A stretch of 64,000 bases of DNA, from the NCBI GenBank assembly GCA_937974245.1, contig CALJKV010000121.1, forward strand, positions 198,246 through 262,245. Direction: 5' to 3'. The translations under genes were made by a program, and so were the position numbers. This DNA is from an uncultured Chloroflexota bacterium (GTDB lineage: Bacteria > Chloroflexota > Anaerolineae > Aggregatilineales > Phototrophicaceae). Position 1 is the first letter of the stretch; each line of letters opens with the position of its first letter. Positions 54,515-62,484 of the stretch are shown here, one piece after another. Under the pieces are notes generated by a model. That model was not told where the DNA came from, did not search any database, and saw only the letters and a list, made by a program, of their open reading frames with translations.

Positions 54515-55282
54515 TTATTCGTCTTCGGCCCCAAGCTGCTCGTCGGTTTTGCCAAAGCGCCGTTTGCGTTGGCCGTACTCGACCAGTGCCTTGCGGAGTT
54601 CCTCTTTGTCGAAATCCGGCCAGTAGGCGGGCGTAGCATAATATTCCGAATACGCGCCCTGCCAGATGAGGAAATTGCTCACACGCAGCTCACCACTGGT
54701 GCGAATAATGAGGTCGGGGTCGGGCAGCCCGCAGGTATACAGGTAGCGGCTGATGAGGTCTTCTGTCACTTGTTCCGGGGCAAAGCCATCCTGCATGATG
54801 CGGCGGACGGCATGGACAATCTCATCGCGCCCGCCATAGTTAAACGCCACATTCAAGATCAGGCGCGTGTTATCTTTGGTGTAATCGCAGGCATACTGGA
54901 TTTTCCTTTGCAGCACCGGGGCAATACCTTCCATCTCGCCAATATGGCGGATTTGCACCCCGTTTTCATGCAGTTCCTTCAATTCTCGGTCAATCACCAT
55001 TTCCAGAATCCGCATGAGCATGCGCACTTCCAGCGGCGGGCGGCTCCAGTTTTCAGTAGAAAAGGCGTAAATGGTCAGAATTTCAACACCAAATTCCACA
55101 CAGGATTTGAGGGTGCGGCGCAGATTCTCGGTGCCGTAACGGTGGCCTTCGGTACGCGGCAATCCGCGTGACTTGGCCCACCGTCCATTACCGTCCATGA
55201 TAATCGCAATGTGCCGGGGAACCCGCTCTGGCAACGATTCAACCAATAGGTCATCGTTCTGGGTTTTCGCTACCGGAATCAT
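54515..55282 (-). CDS. uppS: Undecaprenyl/isoprenyl diphosphate synthase
   Basis: A 255-residue cis-prenyltransferase that builds the lipid carrier for cell-wall precursors. The conserved IIMDGNGRWAKSRG near residue 30, GHRYGTENLRRTL, YAFSTENWSRPP and TSGELRVSNFLIWQGAYSE are all present. The ATG at 55282 has AGAGGG upstream. It is on its own here, without cdsA or dxr as neighbours. It precedes the leader region of the acs cluster on the same strand. Confidence 0.96.
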   Translation of the reverse strand: MIPVAKTQNDDLLVESLPERVPRHIAIIMDGNGRWAKSRGLPRTEGHRYGTENLRRTLKSCVEFGVEILTIYAFSTENWSRPPLEVRMLMRILEMVIDRELKELHENGVQIRHIGEMEGIAPVLQRKIQYACDYTKDNTRLILNVAFNYGGRDEIVHAVRRIMQDGFAPEQVTEDLISRYLYTCGLPDPDLIIRTSGELRVSNFLIWQGAYSEYYATPAYWPDFDKEELRKALVEYGQRKRRFGKTDEQLGAEDE

Positions 55283-55499
55283 CAAACACCGCCCTCTCAA
55301 TTACGCCCGAACTACTCGCGCAATCACCATAAATCATAGCACGTCTCGCCATAGTGGATGACATGACTACTGGCGAAAACAACCATTGTAATCTAATTAT
55401 AGCCGTAAACCAATCGCATTCTCCTTAAATGTACACGGTAAAAACTAAATTTCCCCAAAAATTCAGAATTCCGGGGCGCATCCCAGGGTAACCACATGG

Positions 55500-55526
55500 A
55501 AAAAAATACCCGGCAGGGCAACCGGG
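55500..55526 (-). terminator. Intrinsic terminator of the tandem membrane-protein genes
   Basis: On the minus strand CCCGG (55526-55522) pairs with CCGGG (55513-55509) and is followed by TATTTTTTTCC. It lies about 30 bases after the stop of the gene at 55557-55979. Confidence 0.8.
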
Positions 55527-55556
55527 CGGGACAGTGTGGTGTGAGTGAGGTGGCTA

Positions 55557-55979
55557 TCAGCCATCCTGATAACGGTCAGCCTCACGTTTGTCAAGCAGGT
55601 CGGCCAAAGACTCTTCCGTTTCCTGGCGCTGCAAGCCACGTTCGCGGTCATCCAGTCGGCGGCGCAGGTAAGCGGCCTCGTCGTCGTCCAGGTCATCCAC
55701 CATACGATCAATCAGCGTGTACATATCCTTGCCATCCAGCCCACGCTTGGCTTTAGTCGTCTCGTGGCGGTACTGGTATGCTCGTCTGACGCGCCGCCGT
55801 TTGGCGGCCATTAATCCTGGTACGAAAAAGATAAAGAAAAACGGCACAAACGATTCAAAGTTACTGCCTCCGTTGGCAAACACAAAAATCATTAGTCCGG
55901 CAGCAACCGCAATACCGACAATCAGTGCAGCGAATATCCTGGCACTGTTCTCAGCGTCTTCTGTAAAAATCGGGAACAT
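55557..55979 (-). CDS. Two-span membrane protein, tandem paralogue 3
   Basis: A 140-residue membrane protein with two hydrophobic helices (about 14-36 and 42-60), a basic stretch (KRRRVRRAYQYRHE) and a conserved cytosolic tail. The tail has KRGLDGKDMYTLIDRMVDDL followed by DDDEAAYLRRRLDDRERGLQ and LADLLDKREA. The same tail occurs in the next two genes upstream. It ends the run of three, about 16 bases behind paralogue 2, and a terminator follows. The family is not recognised. The tail is highly charged and probably forms a helical hairpin or coiled coil. Confidence 0.8.
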   Translation of the reverse strand: MFPIFTEDAENSARIFAALIVGIAVAAGLMIFVFANGGSNFESFVPFFFIFFVPGLMAAKRRRVRRAYQYRHETTKAKRGLDGKDMYTLIDRMVDDLDDDEAAYLRRRLDDRERGLQRQETEESLADLLDKREADRYQDG

Positions 55980-55995
55980 AAGTCCCTCCTAAAGA

Positions 55996-56430
55996 TTAGC
56001 GCCAACCTTCGCGCGAAGCATCGTCACGCTCATTGAGCAGATCAGCAAGCGCGTTTTTCGTCGAATCCCGCTGCAAGCCTCGTTCATGGTCATCCAGGCG
56101 GCGGCGCAGGTAAGTGGCCTCGTCGTCATCCAGGTCGTCTACCATACGGTCAATCAGTGTATACATATCAGTACCATCCAACCCACGTTTGGCTTTGGCG
56201 GTGGTCCCCTGCTGGCGCTTCTGCTTGTTGGCGTTCATGGCGATCAATGGGGTGGTGATGGCGGCGATAATAGCGATTGCCATCGCAATCACCATAGGCG
56301 CGGTCAGCCCTCCGCTTTCTATTGCATAGAACACGCCGAACGCGACCAGCACAACCAGGCCGATAGCGATAATCACCCAGGCCAGCATCTTCTGTTTGTT
56401 GCTCTGATCATTATCCGGTGATGGGAACAT
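55996..56430 (-). CDS. Two-span membrane protein, tandem paralogue 2
   Basis: A 144-residue membrane protein with two hydrophobic helices (about 13-35 and 43-62), then a Lys/Gln-rich linker and the same conserved tail (KRGLDGTDMYTLIDRMVDDL, EATYLRRRLDDHERGLQR, ALADLLNERDDASREGWR). The DNA of the tail is nearly identical to that of its neighbours over about 60-80 bases (56097-56170). It shares a 15-base spacing with paralogue 1. Confidence 0.8.
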   Translation of the reverse strand: MFPSPDNDQSNKQKMLAWVIIAIGLVVLVAFGVFYAIESGGLTAPMVIAMAIAIIAAITTPLIAMNANKQKRQQGTTAKAKRGLDGTDMYTLIDRMVDDLDDDEATYLRRRLDDHERGLQRDSTKNALADLLNERDDASREGWR

Positions 56431-56445
56431 GAAATTCTCCTTAGA

Positions 56446-56901
56446 CTAGCGCCAGCCTGCGCGCGAGGCATCGCCACGCTCATCCAGCAGGTCATCCAGG
56501 GCGTTTTTCGTCTCGTCTCGTTTGAGGCCGCGCTCACGGTCATCCAGACAGCGGCGCAGGTAAGTGGCCTCGTCGTCATCCATCTCATCTACCATGCGAT
56601 CAATCAGTGAATACATATCGGCGCTGTCCAACCCACGCTTGGCTTTGCTTCTGGCAGCGGTATCGCGCTTACGCTGGTTTTCGTTACTGAAGGCAATCAA
56701 TGGCACGAGGATCACGAACAGCACAGCGATACCAATCACAATAAATAGAATAGGTGTTGTCATTGTGCCGCTCCGCACAGCAAACATCATCACAAATCCG
56801 GCTAGTGCCAGCACGCCCAGAGCGATAACCGCGACAATTTTGAGGCGTTGTCGGGCATCTGATTCATCCCCGGATGAAGGTGGTGTAAATAAAGGAAACA
56901 T
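56446..56901 (-). CDS. Two-span membrane protein, tandem paralogue 1
   Basis: A 151-residue membrane protein, first of three tandem copies in transcription order. It has two hydrophobic helices (about 25-45 and 51-70), a Lys/Arg-rich linker and the conserved tail (KRGLDSADMYSLIDRMVDEM, EATYLRRCLDDRERGLKR, ALDDLLDERGDASRAGWR). The N-terminal part is less conserved than the tail. The ATG at 56901 gives a short MFPLFTPPSS leader similar in start to the other copies (MFP). The function is unknown. Confidence 0.8.
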   Translation of the reverse strand: MFPLFTPPSSGDESDARQRLKIVAVIALGVLALAGFVMMFAVRSGTMTTPILFIVIGIAVLFVILVPLIAFSNENQRKRDTAARSKAKRGLDSADMYSLIDRMVDEMDDDEATYLRRCLDDRERGLKRDETKNALDDLLDERGDASRAGWR

Positions 56902-57057
56902 CGTCCCCTCCAGATAAGCACTCTGCCGTCATTCTTTATACGAAAAACAACCGGAATTGGTTGCAGCCATGCAATCCTTATCCTTTATCAAGACTGCATA
57001 GCATCATTTTCCCCTACAATAAAATTAACTCACTTAATCCACAAGGGGGATACTTTG

Positions 57058-58413
57058 TTGCGTTCAACTACACGGACTATGGTACTGATTGGTTTTCTGC
57101 TCATCCTGGTCGTCGTGCCGCTGGCGGCCTTCGCCCAGGATACACCGGAACTCACTGAAACCTATACCGCCCCGGACGGCTCTATTGTCTTCCAGTATCC
57201 TGAAGGGTGGACAATTAACACTGCAATAGGCGTAGGAGCGGTGACACTCATCAATGATGAGGCACTGCTGACAGATGAAACCGATGGTGTGCCGGAAGGT
57301 ATGCTGTTGATGAACTTTATCGCGCCAGCATCCGCTGCCGATCTGGGAATTGAAGACGGCATGACCCCTCTGGAAGCGCTGATCGGCTTGCTTGAAGATG
57401 ATACCCTGACCGGCGAGGAGATCGAATTTGAAATCGGAGACAACACCGTACAAGGCGCTGTAACGGAGAATTCGATAGGTGATGCGCTGCTGCTGGTTGT
57501 CCCGTTCAGCAAGGAGGATACCGCATTCGTGCTGGTTGTTACGGCATCTGGCACGGTAACCGACTTCGAGGCGGAGATCATCGCCATCACCGCGACTTTC
57601 AAGGCCGGGATTGTCTGCACAGTCAGCGCCGGGCGTGCAGTGAATCTGCGCAGCGGGCCGGGGACAAATAACGCCCAGCAAGGCACACTTACACCCAACG
57701 AAGCCTATTTCGCCAACGCGCAAACTACCGGCAGCGATGGCTTTGTATGGTGGCGGCTCACCGAAAGCAGCGCGTGGGTACGCTCCGATGTAGTAGAAGA
57801 AAGTGGCGACTGCGACCTGCTATCAGAACCGGATGCAGCTGCTGACACAAAGGCGACCACAGGAACAACCACGGCCACTACAGGGGATGATATCCTCTTC
57901 ACGGATGACTTTGAATCCAGCACATCGCTGCTCTTGCTGGATGTATCCGGCGACCCGCAGATTGTGGACGACGACGGCAACCGGGTGCTGCGGATCAGTG
58001 GAAATGAAGCATCCAGCCTGATTACCGGCAGTGAATGGACCGATTACGATGTCAGTATGCGTGTAAAGTTCACACAGAACGCCGAAATCGCCGCGATTAT
58101 GGGCATCCGTTACAGTGACGCCGGGGCGTATGTCGCCTATCTGAGCACCACCACCAACCGGGTCGGGCTGGCTTACCTGCTGCTGCCGGGGACGTTTAAC
58201 CTGCTGGCGGACGCACGCGCCGGGTTGATTGCGGGGCAGTGGTATGACATACGGCTGCGGGCGGAAGGCACACGCATCGAACTGTATTTTGGGGACAGCC
58301 TGAGCAGTTGGATCACCAGCCGACAGCTCGATCAAGGGACGATCTTCTTCATCGCCCCGCCCGGCGCTCAGTTCTATGTAGATGACATCGTGGTACGCGA
58401 TTTGAGCAAGTAG
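57058..58413 (+). CDS. Secreted SH3-domain protein
   Basis: A 451-residue exported protein starting at TTG 57058, chosen because AAGGGGGA lies seven bases upstream; an ATG at 57079 is too far. The signal peptide (about 1-27) ends AFAQ. Residues 30-180 form a PsbP/Mog1-like region (FQYPEGWTI). A bacterial SH3 domain is at about 185-250 (AVNLRSGPGTNNAQQGTL). After a Thr-rich linker, residues 280-450 form a beta-sandwich like a concanavalin-type lectin/glucanase domain (DDFESSTSLLLLDVSGDPQI). The ligand is unknown. Confidence 0.82.
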   Translation: MRSTTRTMVLIGFLLILVVVPLAAFAQDTPELTETYTAPDGSIVFQYPEGWTINTAIGVGAVTLINDEALLTDETDGVPEGMLLMNFIAPASAADLGIEDGMTPLEALIGLLEDDTLTGEEIEFEIGDNTVQGAVTENSIGDALLLVVPFSKEDTAFVLVVTASGTVTDFEAEIIAITATFKAGIVCTVSAGRAVNLRSGPGTNNAQQGTLTPNEAYFANAQTTGSDGFVWWRLTESSAWVRSDVVEESGDCDLLSEPDAAADTKATTGTTTATTGDDILFTDDFESSTSLLLLDVSGDPQIVDDDGNRVLRISGNEASSLITGSEWTDYDVSMRVKFTQNAEIAAIMGIRYSDAGAYVAYLSTTTNRVGLAYLLLPGTFNLLADARAGLIAGQWYDIRLRAEGTRIELYFGDSLSSWITSRQLDQGTIFFIAPPGAQFYVDDIVVRDLSK

Positions 58414-58431
58414 CAGACAATAAACTGCAAA

Positions 58432-58456
58432 AATGGGAGCGCCAATGTGCGCTCCC
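58432..58456 (-). terminator. Intrinsic terminator of the PQQ-dehydrogenase/cytochrome operon
   Basis: GGGAGCGC (58435-58442) pairs perfectly with GCGCTCCC (58449-58456), loop of six. On the minus strand ATTTTTG follows the stem, so it terminates the operon ending at 58559. The plus strand lacks a T tract. Confidence 0.75.
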
Positions 58457-58558
58457 GTCCAATGTTCGGCATCCACCACCCAGAATCTGAATGCCAATCA
58501 TGAAAAACCACACCCCTCCACGCAGCGATTCGGCATAGATGAGGTAAAGGGATACCGG

Positions 58559-58993
58559 CTACCCTTCCAGAATAGCCTTCATGTTTGCCAGGCTTTTTTC
58601 CAGGTTTTCGGCGTTCATGCGCTCAATCACCAGTTTATCGGCGATTTTGCCCAGCCCGCCGCCCGGCACGGTGTAATCAAAACGGGCGGTCATCATTACA
58701 CCATCGGCCTGTGGCTCCAGGATATAGCGTGTATTGCCGGACATCATCCCTGCAATGTCATACGCCACTGTCTGACCAAAAACATAATCCACCAGCGTAA
58801 ACGTCAGGGTGAAAGACAGCCCGGAGGTTTTGTAGGCGATATTGATCTTCCCGCCAACTTGCGGGTAGACATCATCCGGCGTCGCTTGCTGAACACCGGG
58901 ATACCACTCCGGCCAACTGCCACAGTCCATCGCGATTGCGTCAATCGCTTCCAGCGAGGCATGAATCAGGGTGCTGCGCTCTAAAAGGGTCAT
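58559..58993 (-). CDS. SRPBCC-family protein
   Basis: A 144-residue helix-grip protein of the polyketide-cyclase/CoxG-like SRPBCC type (starts MTLLERSTLIHASLEAIDAI, then CGSWPEWYPGVQQATPD). No signal peptide or membrane span. It follows the PQQ dehydrogenase gene by 24 bases on the same strand, and the terminator at 58432 lies downstream, so it closes that operon. The ligand is unknown. Confidence 0.85.
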   Translation of the reverse strand: MTLLERSTLIHASLEAIDAIAMDCGSWPEWYPGVQQATPDDVYPQVGGKINIAYKTSGLSFTLTFTLVDYVFGQTVAYDIAGMMSGNTRYILEPQADGVMMTARFDYTVPGGGLGKIADKLVIERMNAENLEKSLANMKAILEG

Positions 58994-59017
58994 CGTTTAT
59001 CCTTTTATGAACAATAT

Positions 59018-60172
59018 TTAAGGGTTAGGTGAGAGACGATAAATCCCGATAGGGTCGAGAAAATACAGCGCCCCCTCCGGGCCGACTACCACGTCTATCC
59101 GGCAGAATACTCCGCCCAGGTCCACCGGGTACACCGCCTCAACTGCCGTCCGTTCCGCATTCAGCACCACCCGCTGCATGGTGCCGGGGTTCCAGGCGCA
59201 GAAGAACACCTGTCCTTCCCACGCCGGGACAGCCGGATGGTCATACACGACAATGCCAGTGGGCGCTATAGTCGGGGTATACGACAGCAGCGGCGGCATA
59301 TAATCCGGCACTTCGAGCAGCGCTGTCCCATAGCAGTTATCCTGGTAATCCGGCCCCCAGCCATAATTCATCCCTGGCAGAATCAGGTTGAGTTCATCGT
59401 CACACTGGAAACCGTTTTCAGTTGCGAGCACTTGACCACCGCCGAAGGGGTCAAAGGTGAAATCGAACGAATTCCGCAGACCGTAGGCATAGGCACTGTT
59501 ACCGGAAATGGGATTGCCCTCCGCCGCGACCAATCCCGCGTCAGTGACAGCAAAACGATGAATCTTGCCGGGAAGTGCGTCGAGATTCTGAGCATTCGAC
59601 GCATCCCCAAAGTCCCCAAAGGATACATATAGTAGGCCATCGGCATCAAAGTGCAGGTTGCCGCCGTTGTGCTTGAGTTCGCCGGTGGTAATCGGGGCGG
59701 CCAGCATGATTTCCGGGGCGCTGCCCACGCCGTTTTCCTCATGGAAACGCACCACGCGGTTTTCCGGCCAGTTGCGGGTCGTGCCGGGTGCGGTGTGGAT
59801 CACCCAAATCATCCCGTTTTCCGTATAGTTCGGATCGAGCGCGATACCAAGCAGTCCGCGTTCAACCAGAGCATCGGTATCCAGGTGAATAACCGGCTCA
59901 ATCTGCGCTGTGCCATCGGCATGAATTACACGAACGTTACCCGTCGCCTTCTCGGTATAAAACAGACGCCCATCCGGCGCGAAGGCCAGCGATACCGGAT
60001 AATTGGCAGTCACGAGCTTCTCAACCGTAAACGTTACGTCACCGCCGGGGTCTTCCGCCGCATCCTGCGCCATTATGGGAAAAGTGATGACCAGCGCCGC
60101 CATCAGCAACGCCGTGACAAAGAAACCACGCCGGAGAGTCGTCCCAAACAGGCGTGGCAGGTAAATGTTCAT
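59018..60172 (-). CDS. PQQ-dependent sugar dehydrogenase (soluble aldose type)
   Basis: A secreted beta-propeller oxidoreductase of the GDH-B/YliI family, 384 residues from the ATG at 60172 (GGAGGAAC upstream). A signal peptide precedes MAQDAAEDPGG. Motifs are RLFYTEKATGNVRVI, the catalytic-base region LKHNGGNLHF, GDFGDASNAQN and AYGLRNSFDFTFDP. It oxidises aldoses using PQQ and passes electrons onward. The start overlaps the end of the oxidase-like gene by four bases, so it is part of an operon with a cytochrome c. PQQ binding is predicted from family identity; PQQ synthesis genes are not in the window. Confidence 0.9.
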   Translation of the reverse strand: MNIYLPRLFGTTLRRGFFVTALLMAALVITFPIMAQDAAEDPGGDVTFTVEKLVTANYPVSLAFAPDGRLFYTEKATGNVRVIHADGTAQIEPVIHLDTDALVERGLLGIALDPNYTENGMIWVIHTAPGTTRNWPENRVVRFHEENGVGSAPEIMLAAPITTGELKHNGGNLHFDADGLLYVSFGDFGDASNAQNLDALPGKIHRFAVTDAGLVAAEGNPISGNSAYAYGLRNSFDFTFDPFGGGQVLATENGFQCDDELNLILPGMNYGWGPDYQDNCYGTALLEVPDYMPPLLSYTPTIAPTGIVVYDHPAVPAWEGQVFFCAWNPGTMQRVVLNAERTAVEAVYPVDLGGVFCRIDVVVGPEGALYFLDPIGIYRLSPNP

Positions 60173-61470
60173 GAGTTTATTGTTCCTCCGGGCTGCCGCA
60201 ACCAGAACGTGAGCGCATAAATGCCGGCGCCCAGCGCACCCAGCAACAGCCCTATTGTCCATAAGACATACAACGGCACGAGGAGCGTTTGTACGTCCAG
60301 GTAGCCCATACTCAGAATACGTTCCAGGTAAACCTGGACAACTCCGGCAGCCGCCAGCGCCAACCCGCCACCAATAAAACCAAACGACACCAACCAGAAG
60401 GGTATAAGTCCCGTCACCCGACGGTTGTTTCCCCGCAGTTCAATCGTCCCCTGATTGATAACACCCAGCGCGAAACTGAGCGGGATCAGCGCCATCCACA
60501 CGGTTTGAAGGCTGGTGAACTGGGTGCCAATCGTCCATTGGGCAACTCCCGGCAGCGTCCCCAGTGCCCCCAGAAAACCCGGCCCCAGCAGGAGCAGCAG
60601 GACACCCAGGCCAAACCAGCTCCCGGCCAGCGTACGCGTCGCGTTGCGACTGCTCAACCCTTTGTAGCTGTGAGCCGCGATAATGAAATAAATAATCGGG
60701 ACAACAAACAGACTCACACTGCCCAGGATCAGCAGCCAGTCCGGGACGCCCAACGGATAGAGTCCCGCCAGCGTGAGCAATATCCCGGCCACTGCCGCCA
60801 GCCCGCCGGTCACATAGACGCCGGTATCCGACCAGGCCGGGGTGATGTCGCTGAAGCGGTGCATCAGCCAGAAGCCGAGTGCCAGCGCCATCAACAGGTA
60901 AGCGATATACTGTTCGACACCGAGCGCCAGCACACGCAGCGCTCGGTCATACAGGTAGTCCGAGGCCGGCGCTAACCCGACCATAACCGCCAGGATATGC
61001 GCTGCCAACCCGACCAGCCATACCTGCTGTATCGGGCGTAACACACGCCCCAATAACACATTCACACCGATCAGCGCGACCAGCACGACGCCGATGATGT
61101 CCAGCACGCCCGGCAGTTCCAGCCCGTGACGGCCTTCCGTAAAACCGAACAATCCCGCCAGCACCGCGACGATCAGATATACGCTCCATGCCTGAGCGGT
61201 ATAGCCGAGCAGCGGCTCGTTTGCCAGGCGTTTGCCAGGGGAGGCATCTAACGCAAGAAACAGGCCACCGCCCAGAAGCCCATTGAGTACCGCCAGCCCC
61301 AACATGATGTTGCTCAGAGCGTTGACCTGCTGGAACGGCAACGAACCCGCCAGCGGATCTGCCGGGGCGAGGAATTTCACTGCGCCCAACAGTACCAACG
61401 CTGCATACAGCACAAATAGGACGACTGTCTGAGCGAAGAATTGGTACGTGATTTGCTGCGAACGGGTCAT
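60169..61470 (-). CDS. Oxidase-subunit-I-like membrane protein lacking metal ligands
   Basis: A 433-residue membrane protein with about 11-12 hydrophobic helices and a layout resembling cbb3-type cytochrome c oxidase subunit I (CcoN). The segment GVPDWLLILG (241-250) and QWTIG (311-315) match CcoN's ALPDW and DWTIG. The heme ligand pair after DWTIG (HVH) reads TQF (316-318), the copper His-His segment (GPHHLH) reads GLYPL (236-240), the N-terminal RPLHTN reads LPFQQVN (44-50), and the third histidine region (GHN) reads VEQ (185-187). The enzyme is therefore probably not an oxidase. The alignment is from memory. It is followed by the PQQ dehydrogenase (four-base overlap) and preceded by a cytochrome c (three-base gap). 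Confidence 0.75.
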   Translation of the reverse strand: MTRSQQITYQFFAQTVVLFVLYAALVLLGAVKFLAPADPLAGSLPFQQVNALSNIMLGLAVLNGLLGGGLFLALDASPGKRLANEPLLGYTAQAWSVYLIVAVLAGLFGFTEGRHGLELPGVLDIIGVVLVALIGVNVLLGRVLRPIQQVWLVGLAAHILAVMVGLAPASDYLYDRALRVLALGVEQYIAYLLMALALGFWLMHRFSDITPAWSDTGVYVTGGLAAVAGILLTLAGLYPLGVPDWLLILGSVSLFVVPIIYFIIAAHSYKGLSSRNATRTLAGSWFGLGVLLLLLGPGFLGALGTLPGVAQWTIGTQFTSLQTVWMALIPLSFALGVINQGTIELRGNNRRVTGLIPFWLVSFGFIGGGLALAAAGVVQVYLERILSMGYLDVQTLLVPLYVLWTIGLLLGALGAGIYALTFWLRQPGGTINS

Positions 61471-61473
61471 AGG

Positions 61474-62220
61474 CTATTCCAACGTCAATAAAAATGCGAT
61501 TATGTCGTTAATCTGCTCGGCAGTAAGCTGCTGACCGAAGTTCTTCATCATCACGTCTTCGAAGCCCTCTACAATATATGCACTGGGATTAAGGATCGAC
61601 TCGCGCAGATACTGTTCGGCGGTTTGCCCGGATACACGGCTGGCAGCGCGACTCGCGACACCGGCCAATGACGGCCCGATAATCACTACGTCCGGTGTCA
61701 GTGCATGACAGGTGGCGCAAATCGCGGGTGGGCGCTTGAACCAGTATTCCCCCCGCCCTACCGGGTCTTCGGGGACCGTGCCACGTGTGGCGTCTTCCAC
61801 ACTGACGGCATCCAGCCCGCCGCCACCCAGTACATTCAGCACACGCGGCGGCCACTTCTCGGCAGCATTCTGTTCGCCCATCCATTGCAGGAATGCCAGC
61901 AGACTGTCAGTTTCACTGGCGGTCAGGCCGAACACGGGCATGTGCCGCTGATTGGGGTAGAAGGCGCTGGGGTTCGCCAGGAACTCACGTAAATAGTCAG
62001 GGCCGCGCACGTTGAAAATCTGTGTCAGATCGGGCGCAAATACCGCCCCCTGCCCATAGAGCGTGTGGCACCCTTCACAGCCATTGGCATACCACACCGC
62101 CAGCCCATTCCCAGCACTCAGGGACATCGGGCGGGTTGCCAGTGTCCCCGCTGCCCCGGCCACTCCCAAAGCGAAGCTGACCAGCAGGCAGGCGAAAAAG
62201 AACAGCCTCGCCCCGCGCAT
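61474..62220 (-). CDS. Di-heme c-type cytochrome
   Basis: A 248-residue membrane-anchored cytochrome. The N-terminal hydrophobic helix (about 5-25, ARLFFFACLLVSFALGVAG) acts as signal anchor. Two c-heme sites are visible, CEGCH near residue 48 and CATCH near 165, each in its own cytochrome c fold, with distal Met candidates in RHMPVFGL and DVMMKNFG. The ATG at 62220 overlaps the TGA of a tiny upstream gene (TGATG), which decides this start over longer upstream frames. It lies four bases from the oxidase-like gene. It probably passes electrons outside the membrane, but partners are inferred from order only. Confidence 0.9.
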   Translation of the reverse strand: MRGARLFFFACLLVSFALGVAGAAGTLATRPMSLSAGNGLAVWYANGCEGCHTLYGQGAVFAPDLTQIFNVRGPDYLREFLANPSAFYPNQRHMPVFGLTASETDSLLAFLQWMGEQNAAEKWPPRVLNVLGGGGLDAVSVEDATRGTVPEDPVGRGEYWFKRPPAICATCHALTPDVVIIGPSLAGVASRAASRVSGQTAEQYLRESILNPSAYIVEGFEDVMMKNFGQQLTAEQINDIIAFLLTLE

Positions 62221-62354
62221 CAGACCTGCACCCCACTGCCCAACGATGTCACAACCTGTACCAGCACATAGAGTAATACAGCCAGCAGCAGGACGGCGGT
62301 CAGTATCCAGATACCACGCCACAGCCAACCGGAGAGTAAGCCAGATGAACTCAC
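62220..62354 (-). CDS. Tiny one-span membrane protein coupled to the cytochrome c gene
   Basis: A 44-residue frame from GTG at 62354 to TGA at 62222-62220. TGAGG lies about six bases before the GTG. The product is a single hydrophobic helix (about 15-35, IWILTAVLLLAVLLYVLVQV) with a short polar tail. Its stop overlaps the cytochrome start codon (TGATG), a sign of translational coupling. Size and position resemble accessory one-span subunits of respiratory complexes such as CcoQ, but there is no sequence proof. Confidence 0.65.
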   Translation of the reverse strand: MSSSGLLSGWLWRGIWILTAVLLLAVLLYVLVQVVTSLGSGVQV

Positions 62355-62431
62355 AACGACCTCACAAGCAAACCGGATTCATACGCGCAAGATTGTATCG
62401 AATGGATAGGGGTTGGTCAAAAAGAGGTGGG

Positions 62432-62459
62432 AAAGAAAAGAGGCGGCTATACAACCGCC
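62432..62459 (-). terminator. Intrinsic terminator of the glutamine cyclotransferase gene
   Basis: On the minus strand GGCGG (62459-62455) pairs with CCGCC (62446-62442), followed by TCTTTTCTTT. It lies about 25 bases after the stop codon at 62485. Confidence 0.75.
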
Positions 62460-62484
62460 CCGCTTTATAAAGATGATTATAGCC

